64,000 nucleotides of DNA from Aldrovandia affinis. Lineage: Eukaryota > Chordata > Actinopteri > Notacanthiformes > Halosauridae. The notes beneath the pieces were generated by a model. The model ran no database searches. It had not been told where the DNA came from and was given only the letters and a program-made list of their open reading frames with translations. Each line of letters opens with the position of its first letter. Position 1 is the stretch's first letter. Below are positions 28,106-63,544 of this stretch, piece after piece. The stretch lies in NCBI GenBank assembly GCA_029706075.1, contig JAINUG010000021.1:2553318-2617317 (forward strand). Reading direction: 5' to 3'. The translations under genes were made by a program, and so were the position numbers.

Positions 28106-28404
28106 TTATTCTGTAGGAGATGAGCAAACAGTTGGTTATAGACAGCCCGCTCTAGTGTTTTGGAGAGGAATGGGAGAAGAGAGACAGGTTGGTAGTTGGA
28201 AATGACAGCAGGATTCAGAGAGGGTTTTTTGAGGAGGGGTATGACATGGGTGCTTTTGGGAAAGAGAGACAAGCATTGTATTGATCTCTGCCTATTTAGA
28301 CAAAGCAAAGCACCTCCATGATCCCTACAAATGCAAAATATCTGCTAGTTTTAAAATGCATGTCAATTGGTTTATCTTATCTTAGATAAGGTAACAAGTG
28401 ACCT

Positions 28405-28469
28405 TTACCATGTATTCGCTTGTAAGTCGCTCTGGATAAGAGCGTCTGCTAAATGCTTAAAATGTAAAA
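28405..28469 (+). repeat. L2-type LINE 3' tail fragment
   Basis: Plus-orientation tail (GTAAGTCGCTCTGGATAAGA, then GCGTCTGCTAAATGC) followed by an A-rich end. Confidence 0.8.
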
Positions 28470-29960
28470 AATTTAAAAATGAATAGCTGCTACCATTAAA
28501 AATAATTACACCATCACCCAATACAATACAATTTCTATATTCATCTCAAAAGGTGAAAATTGCCAATAGCAAACATTTTAACAGGCAACATTTTACGTTT
28601 TCACGCCAGCACTCACTCCCACATCCTCCATATTTTCACTTTATGAGAACATTTATTTCACTATATATTAATATACACATATCAAACACACACACCTTCG
28701 TGTAAACCTAAGTGATACTATGAGATGTACGAGGGTGTACGAGATACCACCACTGGGGGGCAATGTTTTACTGTTTTAGTTCAGTATGTATCCCTTCACT
28801 GTACAGTACTTCCAAACATTTAAGCTATTATATAAGAATATGACCTTATACAATATATGTGTCCATATAAATAAATAAAACAACTAATAATAATAGTCAG
28901 AATCATCTTATTTTATAGAAGATTGTACAAACTTATTTCACAAGATTGTAGGCCTACTGCATTTCAATCTATGTCGATTTAATTCGTTCTAAGAATTTTA
29001 CATAGTCAATTGTTCGTTGAGAGAACAATAAGAAAAAAGGTTAAGTGAAAATAATCTGACAATAGTTGCTATATTATTATTGGTAATCATGGGTAATCGT
29101 GGAATGAAAGGCACTGGTCATTCGTTTCCATTTTCGGGTTGTTTACAAATACATAACCATTTGTACCAAACTGAAATATTGTTTTGAAAAACACAGCGAT
29201 TGGTTTGCTATGCTGATGTAAATATTGTAAGATTCTTTTTTTTTACATAGGGTAGAATTGTCCATATTGAGTAATATAATTTTGAACATAGTGTATAAAG
29301 CGAGGGTTAGGCTAGTTAAGCAGACTTTTAACCAATCGGTGGTTTCCATCAAAGTCCAGAGCTTTTAACTTGGCACTGGTTGTGATTTTCAAATATTATT
29401 TTTCCACATTAATTTATAAACATGACTGGATTTTGAATTGATTTAAATAAACAGGGTGAACCATTTTTAATATATATATATATTTTCATTGCTTTTGGAT
29501 AAAACTAGATAAATAAAAATAGATATATCTCTACGTGTTGACTATTTGAATATTGTGCATTCATTCTGTTTTCAAGAAACAAAGTATTTAATAATAGTAT
29601 ATATGTAATATGTATTAGTAATACCGATATTTAGATTACGCTGGTCAATTGCCACACGTTTATTTATGTATTTTGTATTATTATTTAAATATAACACTTA
29701 TGTAGTAACCTGCGTGAAAAAAACTATTATATATTTTATTTTTTGATCGTCTATAAAAGACTGTACATGAGGATTTGACAAAAATAAATGCATACTATGT
29801 AAAAATACACTCAATGCTAAAGAGGTGTTAATACAGCGTCCTTCAGAACAGATACAATTGAATCGAGGCCTTGACTGAATAGATCAATTGGAAATAAACT
29901 CAACATGCTGCCCTCTGGCGAAGAAATATTGAAATTCAGCGTGAAGCATAAAATACTCTC
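28470..29960. other. Intergenic AT-rich sequence, nothing recognised
   Basis: AT-rich non-coding DNA between the L2 remnants and a fold-back element. No exon or repeat was recognised. Confidence 0.4.
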
Positions 29961-29967
29961 TGTTCAG

Positions 29968-30155
29968 AACAGAGGTGTCCAATCTTACCCAAGAAGGGCC
30001 AGTGTGGGTGCAAGCTTTTGTTTTGGCTCAGTATTAAAATACCCGATTCAACTAATCATGGTCTTGTTGAATCTGGCATTTTAGCGCTGGGTTAAAACTA
30101 AAGTTTGCACCCACACTGGACCTTCTTGGATAAGATTGGACACCCATGATTTAGA
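29968..30155. mobile_element. Fold-back MITE
   Basis: Two arms of about 60 bp are inverted copies. The left arm begins GGTGTCCAATCTTACCCAAG. The right arm ends in the reverse complement with two or three changes (CTTGGATAAGATTGGACACC). The centre is AT-rich. No coding content. Superfamily not assigned. Confidence 0.75.
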
Positions 30156-30159
30156 GCAG

Positions 30160-30330
30160 TTTCTTACCCAAAAATGGCCAGTGCTGGGGTGCAGGGTTTT
30201 GTTCTAGCCCAGCACTAAAACACATGATTCAACAAATTCAAATTCAAATTGATTGAAGACCATGATTAGTTCATTAGTTAAACCTGGTATTTTTGTATTG
30301 TGCTAAAATACCTGACTGGTCCATCGTCCA
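30160..30330. repeat. Diverged relative of the adjacent fold-back element
   Basis: The left part (CTTACCCAAAAATGGCCAGT, then GCTGGGGTGCAGG) parallels the left arm of the element at 29968-30155, including the following AGCACTAAAAC phrase. The right arm is much decayed. Confidence 0.5.
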
Positions 30331-30924
30331 TGTCCTGTCAGCAGAGTGATGGATGTGGTTGTAAAGTCCGTCGTTTCTGCTTACTTGATATCCACCTAAA
30401 AAGTGTGCCACTCGAACTTGTCTCAATTTATTGCGCGTCCTTGACTTCGCGTTGTAGTTCTCCCGAAGAGAGTGAAACACGACTGGATTATCTGGGGTCA
30501 ATCAAATAGGTTACATTACAACTATTAAACTATCTAGCATCTCTGGCCCTATCCTCGTTTTGACTGGTCTTAATGATCAGATTGGATAGCTCATCCTTAG
30601 GTTAACACAGACGTGGGTGATTCATATTGGTGGATAGCAGTTGTCCATGGTTGGGATAAATGTGAAAAATATATAAACACAGACAACGGATACCTCAATA
30701 TAAAAAACATAATGCAATAAATGTTGAACTTGCAAGATTCAATTACTTGAATTACTGAGATCTCACGTGTCCTTCGTTCAATGTATTGATTTGATTTATC
30801 TCGGTTACAATAATAGCTGAAATGGTTTTGCCTCTGTTTCTTTGCTCTCTATACATGCAGGTTGCGAGAATGAAAGCAATCAAAGCAATATAGATATGTC
30901 TGTCTGTGGTGGGGGAGGGGGAGA

Positions 30925-31075
30925 ACATAGGCGCTAATTAGGAACAATTAAATTTTAATTACGACGCAAGCTGCTGGCCTTGGGGCTGCCAGGTCTGGTA
31001 CAGTAGGTGACGGAGCTGTCCACCTCCTACAGTGCTGAGTCATCTCGCATCCAGTCGATCACCTTTAATTCAACA
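30925..31075. promoter_or_regulatory. Candidate non-coding regulatory element upstream of INSM2
   Basis: Mixed-composition block in AT-rich surroundings. It contains the homeodomain-type words GCGCTAATTAGG and TTTTAATTACG, and an AP-1-like TGAGTCA. This texture is typical of conserved vertebrate enhancers, but conservation was not tested. Confidence 0.3.
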
Positions 31076-33289
31076 CTATACTTAATCATTATATGCTAAC
31101 TGAATATGCCTATTTATTCCTGGCAACAACAGTAATTTAACATCCCCTATGTGTATTATTCCGAAAGCTAATAATGTTCTTTATGATATTATTAGAGCGA
31201 ATTCCTACAAAACGTGAAGAGCAACACGACGACTCCAGACTTAATGGTTAAGGCGGATGAAAAATAACGAAGTCGATCAATTCATTTTAAGCAGACTGTG
31301 GGATTAAAGACAGCGTTGGTTACACGGTCGCTAACAATTCAATACTTTAATAGCAACTATAGCCTATTTTGTGGCTGATGGCGGCGGAGCAAGTGTGAGA
31401 TATAAGTCAGTTCATATTGTATTGATGCAAGTGAACAACGGGGTATGACACGATTGAATAGCTACATATTTAATATCAAAAGCAATAGAATGTATAACAG
31501 GAAAACTGTGCGTTAACTAAACAAAGTGTAAATGTAGGCTACAAAATATCTTATGAATACAGTATTGAATCACACGAATGAGAGAATACATCATGGATAA
31601 CATTGATAACAACATGCGGGATAATAAAAGGTTATATTCTACAATGAGCTCTCCTTTATTGATAATACCCTTTGGTCAAAACATCAAATATAACTAAATA
31701 CAGACGCTTAGATTGTTGTCTTATCGAGGATTTTGATACCTCCTTAGTCGATTAACCGAAATGTCTATTTAAAAATTGAATACAGTGCTCCTGAGGCGAG
31801 GTCAGCTATCTAATAAGTGATCAATAAAAAGTCAAAAACTTAAAAAAAAATAGCCTAAACTATTAAATCCTTTCCCGATATATTACTCTTGTAGCTTATA
31901 TATTTAAGATATACAATGTACCTGGTCCTGAGGTCAATCTGTTTTTAATAATATTTTAATTTTAATTTAGCCTATATATTTCTATTTTTTAACACTGGGG
32001 TTAAAGCACATATCCTCTCCTTCATGTATCTCTTGTCAAGCAAGTCTCCCTTTAATGAGCCAATTTTCACGGGTATGCTCTGATTAAAGTCGAGTAACGC
32101 CTCCTGAACCACAACCACCTCAACTGAACATTTAATCACACAGGCTGGTCGCTATGTTGCCCCGGGGAATAAAGGGGACTCAGCTGCTCTGATCTCTTAT
32201 CGGCGTCCCCAGCCTTGCGAGGAGGAGGAACGTCAATGAGTGTCCTGTTCCCACTGGCATGTTATCAGCGCGGTGGGCTGCCTCCGAAGCCGGTCCCACA
32301 CACCATCCTGTCAACGCCCTAAGCATCACTGCCCTTCTGCTGAAGAGATAGCGCCGCGTTCTCACTTGGGAAAATTGAAATAAAGATATTCCCATCATTT
32401 GCCCCAATCGAGTAAGCAAATAACACATGATACAGCGAGTGTGTATCACTCCCCGACGCCCCCGCCCCCTTCCCCCATCAAAATCAATATGCAATAATAG
32501 CCTTTTGCTTATTACGTCAAGACTTTTCTAAATCATTGTCTAAATGTGAACGGCGGTATGTCTTAATAATACCTGGATGAATAAACAAATGCTTAAATTG
32601 GTGGATAGAGATGTGTTTGCAAAAATATAAAAGGTGAAGACGCTATTATGTGAATATACAGTATGGAACATGAGGAATTGGTTAAATAGGATCCATTATT
32701 ATAACACATTTAAATATCTTTCCCTATGACAAGGGAAAATAATTTCCGAAAGGCTGTCTATCCATTGCAAAATGACTACTCTTCACTGAAATGTTTGTCA
32801 ATCTGTACCATCTATTAATAGAAGTTCAGGCAATCAATTTGTATTGATTACAAATACAACATCGTAACCAATTAGGACGACGTATGACGTTTAATTGTTG
32901 TACCTTAAGCTGGATATACGAATCGATATTTCAATTTCAACTAAATAAAATCAAAATGCGTTTGTAAAAGCCTATACATTGCCGCCTACTATAGGCCTAC
33001 ATTGTGCTGAGCATTACTCGTATGACCTGTTTTGTAAACACATTTGGCATCACTCATCTATAAGTCAAATTAACTTCAAATCATAGCATAAATGCGACGT
33101 TTGTAGTGTCTTCCGATTTAACATTATTGCAATGGTTACATATTTTGTTTGCAGCCAAAAACGTGTGCCTAGTAGGTCTAACAAAGGATGTGAAAAGAAA
33201 AACATGAAATAGCTAATGGAGTAGCCTGTCTGTTCGAATCTTACCAATTACACGCGACAACAAAGTGGTTACTGCTAATCAATGTTTGA

Positions 33290-33730
33290 AAGGAGGATTA
33301 CATTAAGCGGAGTAGCCGTTTGAATTAAACCGTTTAATCATAGCCTGCATCTAACTCTCGTTAGCGGTGGCGCATTCTGCAGTAAACATTAATGAAAAAG
33401 CAGGTAAAGTGCATTAAACGGCTAGATTAAGATAACAGCCTGCGTACAAATGCCAAATTACGCGGCATGCCAGCAGAACATCGAGCCAAAAGAATCCTTG
33501 CCTCTTAATTGCTCATATCAAATACAGCAAATGCTCGTAACCGAATGAAGAATTCCGAGAAAGGTTAACGAAGAGCGCGGCAGGGCATAGCAACAAATGA
33601 ATCCTATTAGATGGAGACACCGCTTCTGTCAGCACTCGACCATATTCGTGGGAGATGTTGCACTGCGGGAGTCTTTCAGTTTCAATCAACATACCTTACA
33701 GAGCACAAGTCCCTGCAAACCTCAAATCGA
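33290..33730. promoter_or_regulatory. Candidate non-coding regulatory element upstream of INSM2
   Basis: About 440 bases rich in words such as ATTAATGAAAAAG, TTGAATTAAAC and CTCTTAATTGC, mixed with GC-rich words. It has no long open frame and no repeat similarity. It lies 1.1-1.5 kb upstream of the INSM2 start. Confidence 0.3.
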
Positions 33731-34604
33731 TCTTACAGGCAGTTATAATTAAAACAGAAAAGTAGGTCTATAATTCTTGGCTGCTGTTCCCCCATCATTT
33801 GCACATTTTAAAACGATTTATTATGATTCATAATAACCTACACATTTTGATGTGTAATACATCAATGTGATCAAATGAGTTTTGTCTGTCTTATTTGTAG
33901 CCCACGTGCAATTGCACCATTTCTCAATTAGCCAATCAAGTGCATTTAGTTCCATCCAATCGCTGTTCATAGTGTTATAAAGAGTATTTCCATTGTTGGG
34001 ATATATTATTTCTCAAAGTGAAAAGATATCTTAATATCTAACCATGTGCATAATGAAATATGTCATAGTATTGTTTTAGCTCTAAAAGCATATTTTAGCG
34101 TTGTAACTGATAAGATACATATTTCATCATGACCAGATTCTGTAAAAACCTTTCAAAAATGTTTTAATAGTTAATCGTTTTCAAGAGTTTTTATTTTCTC
34201 TATATTGGAAACAAGCTATTGCATTTAATTCAGAGAACGGAAATCGGTGTAGGTATAGGGAATATGACGTAAAGTTATACTTCAGAAACATGTATTGAAC
34301 GTGCTATAGCCTATGTGTGTCGGCCGTGTTTATTGCAAATCATACCATTTTGGTATCTGGGTGGCACAGATATATCTAAAATCAATATAATAAAGACGTA
34401 CACACATTCAGCATATGTGAAATCCAATGCGAAAAGTTGCCAATAAAGGACAAAGAAGGACCGATAAATTACACTATCTGAAGATACAATTTCAGATTTT
34501 AAAGACCGTATCAGAAAGGGCACTGACAATAAACGTCCTCGTTAAACCTTGCTCCTCCTACTTAGTGTCCTTTTGGTATTGTGGTCCAGTTATCCGCTCT
34601 CTGA

Positions 34605-34808
34605 TTACTGATTGGACAACGCTTTGACACAAATAGTGACTTCACGAAAACAAAAGGCAGTCCCAAAGATAAAAAACAAGTCACGCGCATTGATGTGACA
34701 GTCCGACATCGCCTCTCCTCGAGCATCCTGATACAACTGGTCATCGAGCGCCGACCGGTCTCGTGTAATAGCACCAGAGCGTGGACGTGGCAAGTCGTCA
34801 GCGTAAAG
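34605..34808 (+). promoter_or_regulatory. INSM2 proximal promoter and 5' UTR
   Basis: Contains an inverted CCAAT box (GATTGG, about 34610) and a TATA-like GATAAAAAAC at 34668-34677, about 130 bases before the start codon. The spacing suits a short 5' UTR. Start site inferred. Confidence 0.35.
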
Positions 34809-36458
34809 ATGCCCAGGGGATTTTTAGTTAAAAGGAGCAAACGGACTTCACCGGCATCGTATAGGATGCGCGATGCGGACAGGCACCCGCCTAAAGTGGA
34901 TCAACCCCAACAGACAGATGGGCAGAGCTCCGTGGCCATTGCATGTTCAGATGTGCGACATTCTGGAGATGTCAGAGAATCGTGGACGAGTGTCCCCGCA
35001 GAAAGGGAGCTGGCACAACTATCCGAAAGCGCAGAAAAGGCGGAAAGGAGTTTGGTCACCTCTAACAACACACAAGTTCACATTGGCGACCCCCCTAGTC
35101 ATGGGTCTCCGGGTCGAGCTGACGAGTCGCACAGTCCGATCAAGCCAGTCGGCACAGAGCTGAAAAAAACGTTCTTTGAAAGGTGTTTGAGGTCACCAGC
35201 CATGACAGAGTCCTTTCCGATGAGCGCTCCCGTGTCTTCAATGGAAAGGTTACTGATGAATCACTCGCCCTTCCCCCCTTCAGAGATGAAATTCGACACA
35301 CCTGTTCACCTGTACTCGCCGCTTCATCACGTCATGAAACGGCCATACGTGGAGTCCGACCGCAAAGGCAAACCTCCGACTAAAAAGGCCAAGGTGATTA
35401 GGAAACTCAGCTACGAAGACGAGGTGACCACCTCACCTGTGCTGGGATTGAAAATAAAGAAGGAAATTCCAGAGATGAAGGCGACGTCCTCCTCTGGGAG
35501 TAAGAAACCTCTGGGTGAGTTCATTTGCCAACTCTGCAAGGAAGAGTATCCTGACCCGTTCTCACTCGCACAGCACAAGTGTTCCAGAATTGTCCGTGTT
35601 GAGTACCGTTGCCCTGAGTGCGACAAAGTTTTCAGTTGCCCAGCCAACTTGGCATCACATCGCAGGTGGCACAAGCCTCGTCCGGTTAACGGAGAGTCCC
35701 AAAGCGGCAAAAAGTCTCAACTGGCAGTAGAGCACAGTACCGAGAAACCGTCCGTGGAGGGGAAAGAGAACGCCAGCAAGGTTTTAGTCAACGATCAGCA
35801 CCACCCCTCACTGGATAGCTCCCAGTTCCCGATTCAGCAGCAGCGCCCACCGGATGGCGCCCCCAGGCAAGACCAGCTGCGCAGAAAGCCACAGGAAAGT
35901 TCCGCACCTGTAGACCAGAGTTACAAAGTCCAAGAAAAGTGTTTCGACCTTCATCTCAGAGCGAGCGACAGCTCAATGTTGCTGGCGTGCTCAGAAACTG
36001 CGGATGTGACCACCGCTGCTTACTTGCCTCCTCCTGGTGCAAGCGAGGAGGTTTATGAGTGCCGCTACTGCAGCAAGAAATTTCGAAGGCAAGCATACCT
36101 GAGAAAACATCTCGCTGCCCATGAAACAATTAGGTCCTCCGCTTGCAACCAGATAGAAAGTGGGCAAATAACCTTTCCTTGTCATTTGTGCGGGGCACAT
36201 TTTCCTTCTTCGGAAATACGGGATAAGCACAGGTTGTGGCACGCGGTGAGAGAAGATATTCTCGTGAATCCGGGAAAGAGCGTGAACACATTGGTGAGAC
36301 CAGACATCATGCAACGTGAGCAACAAATATTCACCTGCAAACACTGTCCTTCTACTTTTTTCAGTTCACCTGGTTTAACAAGGCATATTAACAAGTCTCA
36401 CCCGACGGAGAACCGGCAAGTGATGTTGTTACAAATGCCTGTGAGGCCAGGTTGCTAA
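34809..36458 (+). CDS. INSM2: Insulinoma-associated protein 2, SNAG zinc-finger repressor
   Basis: Single-exon gene of 549 residues (human about 566, also intronless). The ATG at 34809 is chosen over an in-frame ATG at 34695 because it starts the protein with MPRGFLVKR, the SNAG domain. That domain must be N-terminal and recruits LSD1/CoREST and other corepressors. A basic, probably nuclear-localising stretch lies at residues 177-199 (KPPTKKAKVIRK). Five zinc fingers follow at about residues 238-258, 266-288, 416-438, 456-478 and 508-531. Finger 1 (CQLCKEEY...HKC) is the atypical finger of this family, ending in Cys. The others are C2H2. INSM proteins control neuroendocrine and neuronal differentiation. 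Placement beside RALGAPA1 and finger order support INSM2 rather than INSM1. Confidence 0.95.
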   Translation: MPRGFLVKRSKRTSPASYRMRDADRHPPKVDQPQQTDGQSSVAIACSDVRHSGDVRESWTSVPAERELAQLSESAEKAERSLVTSNNTQVHIGDPPSHGSPGRADESHSPIKPVGTELKKTFFERCLRSPAMTESFPMSAPVSSMERLLMNHSPFPPSEMKFDTPVHLYSPLHHVMKRPYVESDRKGKPPTKKAKVIRKLSYEDEVTTSPVLGLKIKKEIPEMKATSSSGSKKPLGEFICQLCKEEYPDPFSLAQHKCSRIVRVEYRCPECDKVFSCPANLASHRRWHKPRPVNGESQSGKKSQLAVEHSTEKPSVEGKENASKVLVNDQHHPSLDSSQFPIQQQRPPDGAPRQDQLRRKPQESSAPVDQSYKVQEKCFDLHLRASDSSMLLACSETADVTTAAYLPPPGASEEVYECRYCSKKFRRQAYLRKHLAAHETIRSSACNQIESGQITFPCHLCGAHFPSSEIRDKHRLWHAVREDILVNPGKSVNTLVRPDIMQREQQIFTCKHCPSTFFSSPGLTRHINKSHPTENRQVMLLQMPVRPGC

Positions 36459-37315
36459 TTTTGCAGTTATGCTGATGTAGCCTTGAAAGCTGTTCATAAT
36501 AGCCTAAATAACAGTTCTTACCGAATTCACTACCAGTCAACATAATATACGAGTGTAAAAAGGTTTCTTACATGTGTGAATTCAGTCATGGCATATGCTA
36601 CAAACCGAAAAGTACTCAAACTGGTCTTATATTTGTTCCTATAGTTGAACAGCGGCAAAGACACAATGTTGTAACAAACAAGGTCGTTTTACGCGAATGT
36701 TGAATAGGCATTTATATTTCACAATATTGACGCGGTATTACGTTTGCAAAACATGCAATAACTGTATCATCTAAAATTATTTAATTACCAACGAAGTATA
36801 TTGTTTTGTGAATACATAAAATGTAACTATATCAGAAGGGCTGGGGCCATTACAATTATAGACAAGTCAATATTTCAAACTATTTTTTTTCAATAGGCTA
36901 CATAATTTACTTTTAGCAGGGGTCAGTAAACCTGAAATTGCATACTATATAAGCTAATCAAATAAAACCAGGCCAGGACGTCTTGAACCATTAAATGTAG
37001 TTCCTATGGAAATTGAATGTGCTTGTTAAGTTAGTTGTAGCGATTATTTAAAAAATATACTATTAACATTTATTTTCCTATACAGAAAATAATTGAACTA
37101 TCTGTGAATGTGTAAACACTCTGTGTTTGTGACAGGAAAAATGTATTTATTTCCACATCAAATGGTTTTCTGAATACTGCCTACACCACAATAATCCCAA
37201 TGTGGTGTTGTAATGCAACAAAACTACATTGTATATTTATATTTTACTATGTGGTGAACATGGAATGTACCCGTATGAAACTGTTTTAAATAATTAATAG
37301 TGTTAACCAAAGGTT

Positions 37316-37321
37316 AATAAA
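37316..37321 (+). terminator. Candidate INSM2 polyadenylation signal
   Basis: AATAAA about 860 bases after the stop codon. An earlier AATAAA at 36961-36966 is an alternative. The 3' UTR between is AT-rich and has no other feature. Confidence 0.45.
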
Positions 37322-40163
37322 ACAACTGTAGACATTGATTGTACTGTGTCATTAATTCTTTATCATGTTATTATTCCACACTTAATAAAATAATATCAGA
37401 CAGTAGAACAAGAGGTTACCCTTTCATTAGTATTGTGTATTTTAATGTGCTATATTCCTGAGAGGCCAACTGCACATCAGTATCACTAATAGGTTCAGAT
37501 TTGGGAATAATCTACTTGATGAAATTCCTTTGGGGATGTTAGAAAGCACAGGGACAATACAATACTCTTGAAGTCACATTTAACATCCATTTTTTATTTT
37601 TCCTATCGCCCTGTTGATGAAAGAAGTAACATTCCATCACACCAACCCATTGCCCTGCAATCTAATCCGATTATGCTGCCAGACATCACACTTACAATTC
37701 TGCCTTACACTGAAAAATGACGACTTTCATTCTCTGGTACCAACATTTATTTTCATCTGCAGGCAACAAAAACACAACTGCTTTGCTCAAGCTCAAGCTC
37801 AAGCTACCTTCCTATTTATTCCCTTCTGAAAGCAGGTGGCACACCCAGGAATTTGAGCATAGCGGTTAAGATTCACGAAATGTCAATGACTATTCAATAT
37901 TCCAGAGTAATCAGAACAAGGAAGTGATAAGAATACTTTTATTGTCAAATTTAATTGCACATCCATTTTCCTTGCTTGACAGCCATTACAAATGTATAGA
38001 TATGTTTGACAATACTAGATTTGTGTGTGGTTTGTAGGTCTTTTATATTAACACATGCAGTTAGTATTGGTGCCATGCTGCTTTTGGTCAGTAGTAGCAA
38101 ACAACTGCTGATGAGCAAGGTATTCTTTTCTTTTTGCTATGTGCACATATTTCAGAGACTGGAATGCAGTACACACATTTAATTTGGACAAATCAACCCA
38201 TAGGATGCGGCGTATTCTTCATTGACTGCCACTAAATCATGTGAAAACGGTCTTTTTCCCCTCCCCTACTTGGTTCATTTCATATGTGAAACTACCCAAG
38301 CTGAGCTTGTCTAAAGACATTTTCAAAACCACCTTGAGTTAGAGGACTAAAAAAGCCTAACATCTTTCAGTGAAAATATGAGCTTTCACAACCTCACCAA
38401 TGTGCTAGTAACAAAAAATACACGTCTGAATTAACCTCGTGAATACAAATAAAATGAGAAAAACAAACAATTAATGAGGCCAATATTCTAAGTAAAAAAA
38501 ACAAACAAAAAAACATCCGAGTTGGTCAAAAAAAATGACCATTTGCGATCCCTTTCCTCTCTAGCAGAGAACCTATTGCGGAGTATGAACAGGTAATAAA
38601 ACAAAATAAAAAAAACAGCAACAAAAATTCTTCAGTATGCAAAACACAAAATAGCAGTGCTCTTGTATGGTACACAAAGTTGGCAAATGGTGTAACCGCT
38701 CTGTTTGAAAACCAGGGCATCTGACAGCACCAAGGGTCCCTCCGTCCACTCACAGAAACAAGGCAGAAGACATGGTGGAAGGAGCATCCCGCCCTGCCTC
38801 GGCAGAACCATTAGCTGATCGGAGTCAACAACCTGGGATTTAGAAGAATCTCAGGGGTCGATCAGTCTGGTTTGGCATCGTTATTTTGTAGCGTAATCGC
38901 TGTCCTTGGGGCAGGTGTGACTTTTGGTATTCCAACATTAATAACATTTGTTTTTGGAGAGGAAGGACTTCAAGTTCAGGATATCATCCGATCATGAACG
39001 CTCGGCCCCATCTCCGGTATGACTTTTGTTGTATAAACGATGCAGGCTTTCGTGACAATGCGCTAGCTCCAGCGCTACGTGGACTTCAGTAAGCGCCGGC
39101 CAGAGATTTTTAAAGTAAGTACCCTCGAAAATGAAACACAAGCAAAAGAGTTTTATTTCACCTTGGATTGTTGTTCTAAGTGGCTTGAGGTCAATTTATG
39201 TCTTTTTTTTTTTTTTTTGGCAGATATAAATATTGTAAAATATATACACAGACCAGATACTGTTCATACACTATACATATACATTTTTTATATATAACCA
39301 TTATGAGTGAGAAGGGGTAGTTCAATATTACACATTGTACATAAACAAAGACAAGATCAGTAACATTCTGTATCAGAAGTTGAAAACGGATTTTACAATC
39401 TTGATAATAAACAAAATGAAAACAAAACAGTAGTGAATGTCATTCTGGGATAAAACAACCAGTCTGATATTTAGTGTACCAAATCCAAAATAGAACATGA
39501 TCAAGTGCTTGGATTTAACCAAACAATTTCCTATTCATAGATATGGGTACTGCATTTTATAGCTTAAATCTGATTTCACTAACCAACATTTGCTTGCTTC
39601 AATCTAGCCCTTTGAGTTTTTCTTCTCCTTTATAGACTACTGTACAAATATAAAATAAAAAAAAGATCACATGGAGTAAGCAACAGCAAATGAACAAAGA
39701 AGATTGGCTTAAATAAATTGGTTTCTCTTTTACAATCACTGGCATTATAGTGGTGCTGAGAAGAGGGGAACTCATTACCTTCTTACACAGTGGCAACAGA
39801 TAAAATAACACAGCAGATGAAGTCCGTCATTTCAGTAAAAAAACCAAAAAAAAAAAAAAAAAAAAAAACAGTAACTGAATGTGCTGGCTGCTTTTCATGC
39901 ACCAGACAGACATCAAAAATACACACTTCTCTTGGCTTTCCTTTTTGTACACAAATAATTATCCACTTTTAATATATACTTTCTATATATACTTTCTCTC
40001 TCTTTATACATCTCTCTGTATGAATGGAAGGGGCCCCTCTCCAGAGAAGTGTGTCGGGAGATGGGTCCTGCTTGGGCGGGGTGGCGTGTCCTGTTTGAGG
40101 GTGTGGGGGGGGGGGCAGGCGTAGTCCTTGCCGTGCGGCGTGTCCCGGTTGTGGACGCGGCGG
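37322..40163 (-). other. RALGAPA1 3' UTR and spacer to INSM2
   Basis: No coding sequence. On the minus strand this follows the RALGAPA1 stop codon. Minus-strand AATAAA signals occur at 37938-37943, 37815-37820 and 37746-37751; the first is the most likely end of a 3' UTR of about 2.2 kb. It contains an A run at 39838-39868 and a T run near 39202-39220. Confidence 0.45.

Positions 40164-63544
<23,381 letters not shown>

Larger units (their letters stand above)
26030..28290 (-). mobile_element. L2-type non-LTR retrotransposon, 5'-truncated, with nested SINEs
   Basis: Read on the minus strand, it encodes reverse-transcriptase blocks in order: NYQPVSLLPFLSKTLERAVY (near 28190), LLLDLSAAFDTVDHQIL (near 27570), GVAQGSVLGPILF (near 27400) and the catalytic YADD (27304-27315). 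A downstream block reads LKLNLGKTELLFFP. The YADD lies in a different frame from the preceding block, so the gene is frameshifted. Endonuclease and N-terminal parts are absent. The 3' end is the GTAAGTCGCTCTGGATAAGA tail. Two SINEs interrupt it (26794-26920 and 27718-28105). The copy is dead. Confidence 0.92.
30331..34600. other. Intergenic region upstream of INSM2
   Basis: Long stretch without exons or recognised mobile elements. Two sub-blocks (30925-31075 and 33290-33730) look like regulatory DNA and are listed separately. A GC-richer block lies at 32140-32480. The remainder is AT-rich and unremarkable. Confidence 0.45.
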
